6,254 nt of DNA from Thermodesulfobacteriota bacterium (GTDB lineage Bacteria; Desulfobacterota; QYQD01): NCBI GenBank assembly GCA_030017815.1, contig JASEGX010000141.1:1-6254 (forward strand), written 5' to 3'. Position numbers and translations under genes: made by a program. The stretch's first letter is position 1. The number at the start of each line of letters is the position of its first letter. Below are positions 5,802-6,254 of this stretch, piece after piece. The notes under the pieces were generated by a model. That model ran no database searches. It was not told the DNA's origin and saw only the letters and a list, made by a program, of their open reading frames with translations.

Positions 5802-6061
5802 GTTGGCGATTGGTTTTCACTAAGCAAGCCCAAAAAGATGCGAAAAAGATTGCACGAGCGGGTCTTAAATCGCAGGCAAATCGCTTATTGGATATTTTAA
5901 GAGAAGATCCTTATTGTAACCCGCCACCTTATGAAAAACTGATAGGGGATCTCATGGGGGCTTATTCTCGAAGAATCAACATACAGAATCGTTTAATTTA
6001 TCAAATACTAAAAGATATCCATACCGTAAAAGTTATCAGGATGTGGACTCATTATGAGTAA
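5798..6061 (+). CDS. Txe/YoeB-family ribosome-dependent mRNA interferase toxin
   Basis: This 87-residue basic protein belongs to the RelE/YoeB superfamily, which cleaves mRNA in the ribosomal A site. With the GTG start at 5798 the residues needed for catalysis in E. coli YoeB fall at the same numbers: E46 (in YEKL), R59 (in YSRRI) and R65 (in NRLIY). The terminal His-Tyr pair is H85-Y86, followed by one extra Glu. The SRRI...NRLIYQI block and final W.HY are diagnostic of the family. No key residue is missing and the frame is intact, so the toxin is probably active. A longer ATG start at 5777 would add seven residues and break this register. The gene overlaps the antitoxin by 4 nt and its stop is 18 nt before the attC site. 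Confidence 0.9.
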   Translation: MSWRLVFTKQAQKDAKKIARAGLKSQANRLLDILREDPYCNPPPYEKLIGDLMGAYSRRINIQNRLIYQILKDIHTVKVIRMWTHYE

Positions 6062-6079
6062 TCCGGACCGACATTGAAC

Positions 6080-6144
6080 GGCCAACAAGCCGCTAAAGCC
6101 GATCGCGGCCCCGGGGGCCGCTCCGGCTTAGCTTTTCGTTATGG
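6080..6144 (+). other. integron attC-like recombination site 2
   Basis: The outer boxes are GGCCAAC (6080-6086; one mismatch to RYYYAAC) and GTTATGG (6138-6144; the invariant GTT is present but the 3' part departs from RRRY). The inner stem GCTAA/A/GCCG (6092-6101) pairs with CGGCTTAGC (6124-6132), leaving one A unpaired, which is an extrahelical T on the bottom strand. The unpaired spacers are 5 nt on each side. The terminal segment forms a strong GCGGCC/GGCCGC hairpin (6105-6121). Length is 65 bp, the same as site 1. The left half resembles the aadA-type attC (AAC, spacer, AAGCCG). The crossover point would be between G6138 and T6139. Confidence 0.7.
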
Positions 6145-6187
6145 GTAAGAATGGGGTAAGAATGGGGTCAGGTAAGAATGGGGTCAG
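6145..6187 (+). repeat. stuttered tandem copies of the transposon-end unit
   Basis: A 16-bp unit, GTAAGAATGGGGTCAG, occurs twice head to tail (6156-6171 and 6172-6187). Before it is an 11-bp partial copy (6145-6155). The array starts directly after the attC R' box. The same unit, also preceded by a partial copy, is found at 4954-4977. Confidence 0.85.
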
Positions 6188-6202
6188 GCTTGCTTAGTTG
6201 CT
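6172..6202 (+). repeat. transposon-end direct repeat, copy 2
   Basis: This is identical over 31 bases to 4962-4992. It probably marks the left end of a second element whose body lies beyond the window. The sequence after 6202 no longer matches copy 1. Confidence 0.85.
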
Positions 6203-6254
6203 CAACTTTCGCAGGAGCGAAAATTATGTAATATATTGTAATAATTAGTAGTAT
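6203..6254 (+). other. AT-rich end of window with a small hairpin, no gene seen
   Basis: TTTCGC/AGGA/GCGAAA (6207-6222) is a perfect 6-bp stem with a 4-nt loop, followed by AT-rich sequence without a plausible gene start. It may be part of the second element's end structure. It is not followed by a proper T-run, so it is not called a terminator. Confidence 0.4.

Larger units (their letters stand above)
5486..6138 (+). mobile_element. toxin-antitoxin integron gene cassette
   Basis: This is the interval between the predicted crossover points of two attC sites: after G5485 and after G6138. It has the standard cassette layout. There is a short leader with its own promoter, then genes on the same strand as the attC, then an attC beginning 18 nt after the last stop codon. 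At about 653 bp it is a normal cassette size. Toxin-antitoxin cassettes are well known in sedentary chromosomal integrons, where they are thought to stabilise arrays. No intI gene or attI site is in the window, so the integron is inferred from the attC sites alone. Confidence 0.65.

Noticed and set aside
6145..6187. CRISPR-like tandem repeats
   Set aside because: The units are directly abutting or only partial, with no spacers. They match a transposon end found elsewhere in the window.
4816..6254. An integron integrase (intI) or attI site
   Set aside because: Both strands were considered and no tyrosine recombinase frame is present. The integron assignment rests on attC sites only.

Overview
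The window looks like a piece of an anaerobic, respiring bacterial chromosome, most likely from a deltaproteobacterium (Desulfobacterota) or a relative. This is inferred from the gene types: Tat-exported iron-sulfur proteins, NrfD-type quinone-interacting membrane proteins, a multiheme cytochrome c, and debris of a REP-associated (Y1, IS200-like) transposase. No ribosomal or marker gene is present, so the taxon remains an inference.

Left part (38-4815, all + strand): a tightly packed five-gene redox operon. It holds two iron-sulfur/NrfD pairs (complex iron-sulfur molybdoenzyme, CISM, type modules): genes 38-823 and 820-2106, then genes 2672-3589 and 3613-4815. A tetraheme cytochrome c (2149-2661) lies between them. 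Each iron-sulfur protein has a twin-arginine N-terminus and 16 cysteines in four cluster motifs. Each NrfD protein has about ten membrane spans. The cytochrome, iron-sulfur protein and second NrfD repeat the gene order of dsrJOP and of Geobacter-type cytochrome/FeS/NrfD quinol oxidoreductases. The likely job is to pass electrons between the menaquinone pool and the periplasm. No catalytic molybdopterin subunit is visible, but the operon appears to continue upstream of base 1.

Middle (4816-5432): no intact gene. It contains the relic of a REP-associated transposase element. Its left end is joined almost directly to codons for the C-terminal ~85 residues of the transposase, and imperfect 10-bp inverted repeats bound it (4970-4979 and 5326-5335). 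Just beyond its right end lies the 3' tail of a truncated reading frame (about 5337-5432).

Right part (5427-6254): a type II toxin-antitoxin pair of the YefM-YoeB (Phd/Txe) kind with its own promoter and a probable operator. Two 65-bp sites that read as integron attC sites flank it (5427-5491 and 6080-6144). The pair therefore appears to be a mobile integron gene cassette of about 653 bp. No integron integrase is in the window, so this is either the edge of a larger array or a cluster of attC sites lacking an integrase (CALIN). Immediately after the second attC come stuttered copies of the same transposon end seen at 4962. The accessory region is thus a mosaic of cassette and transposon debris placed directly downstream of a respiratory operon.
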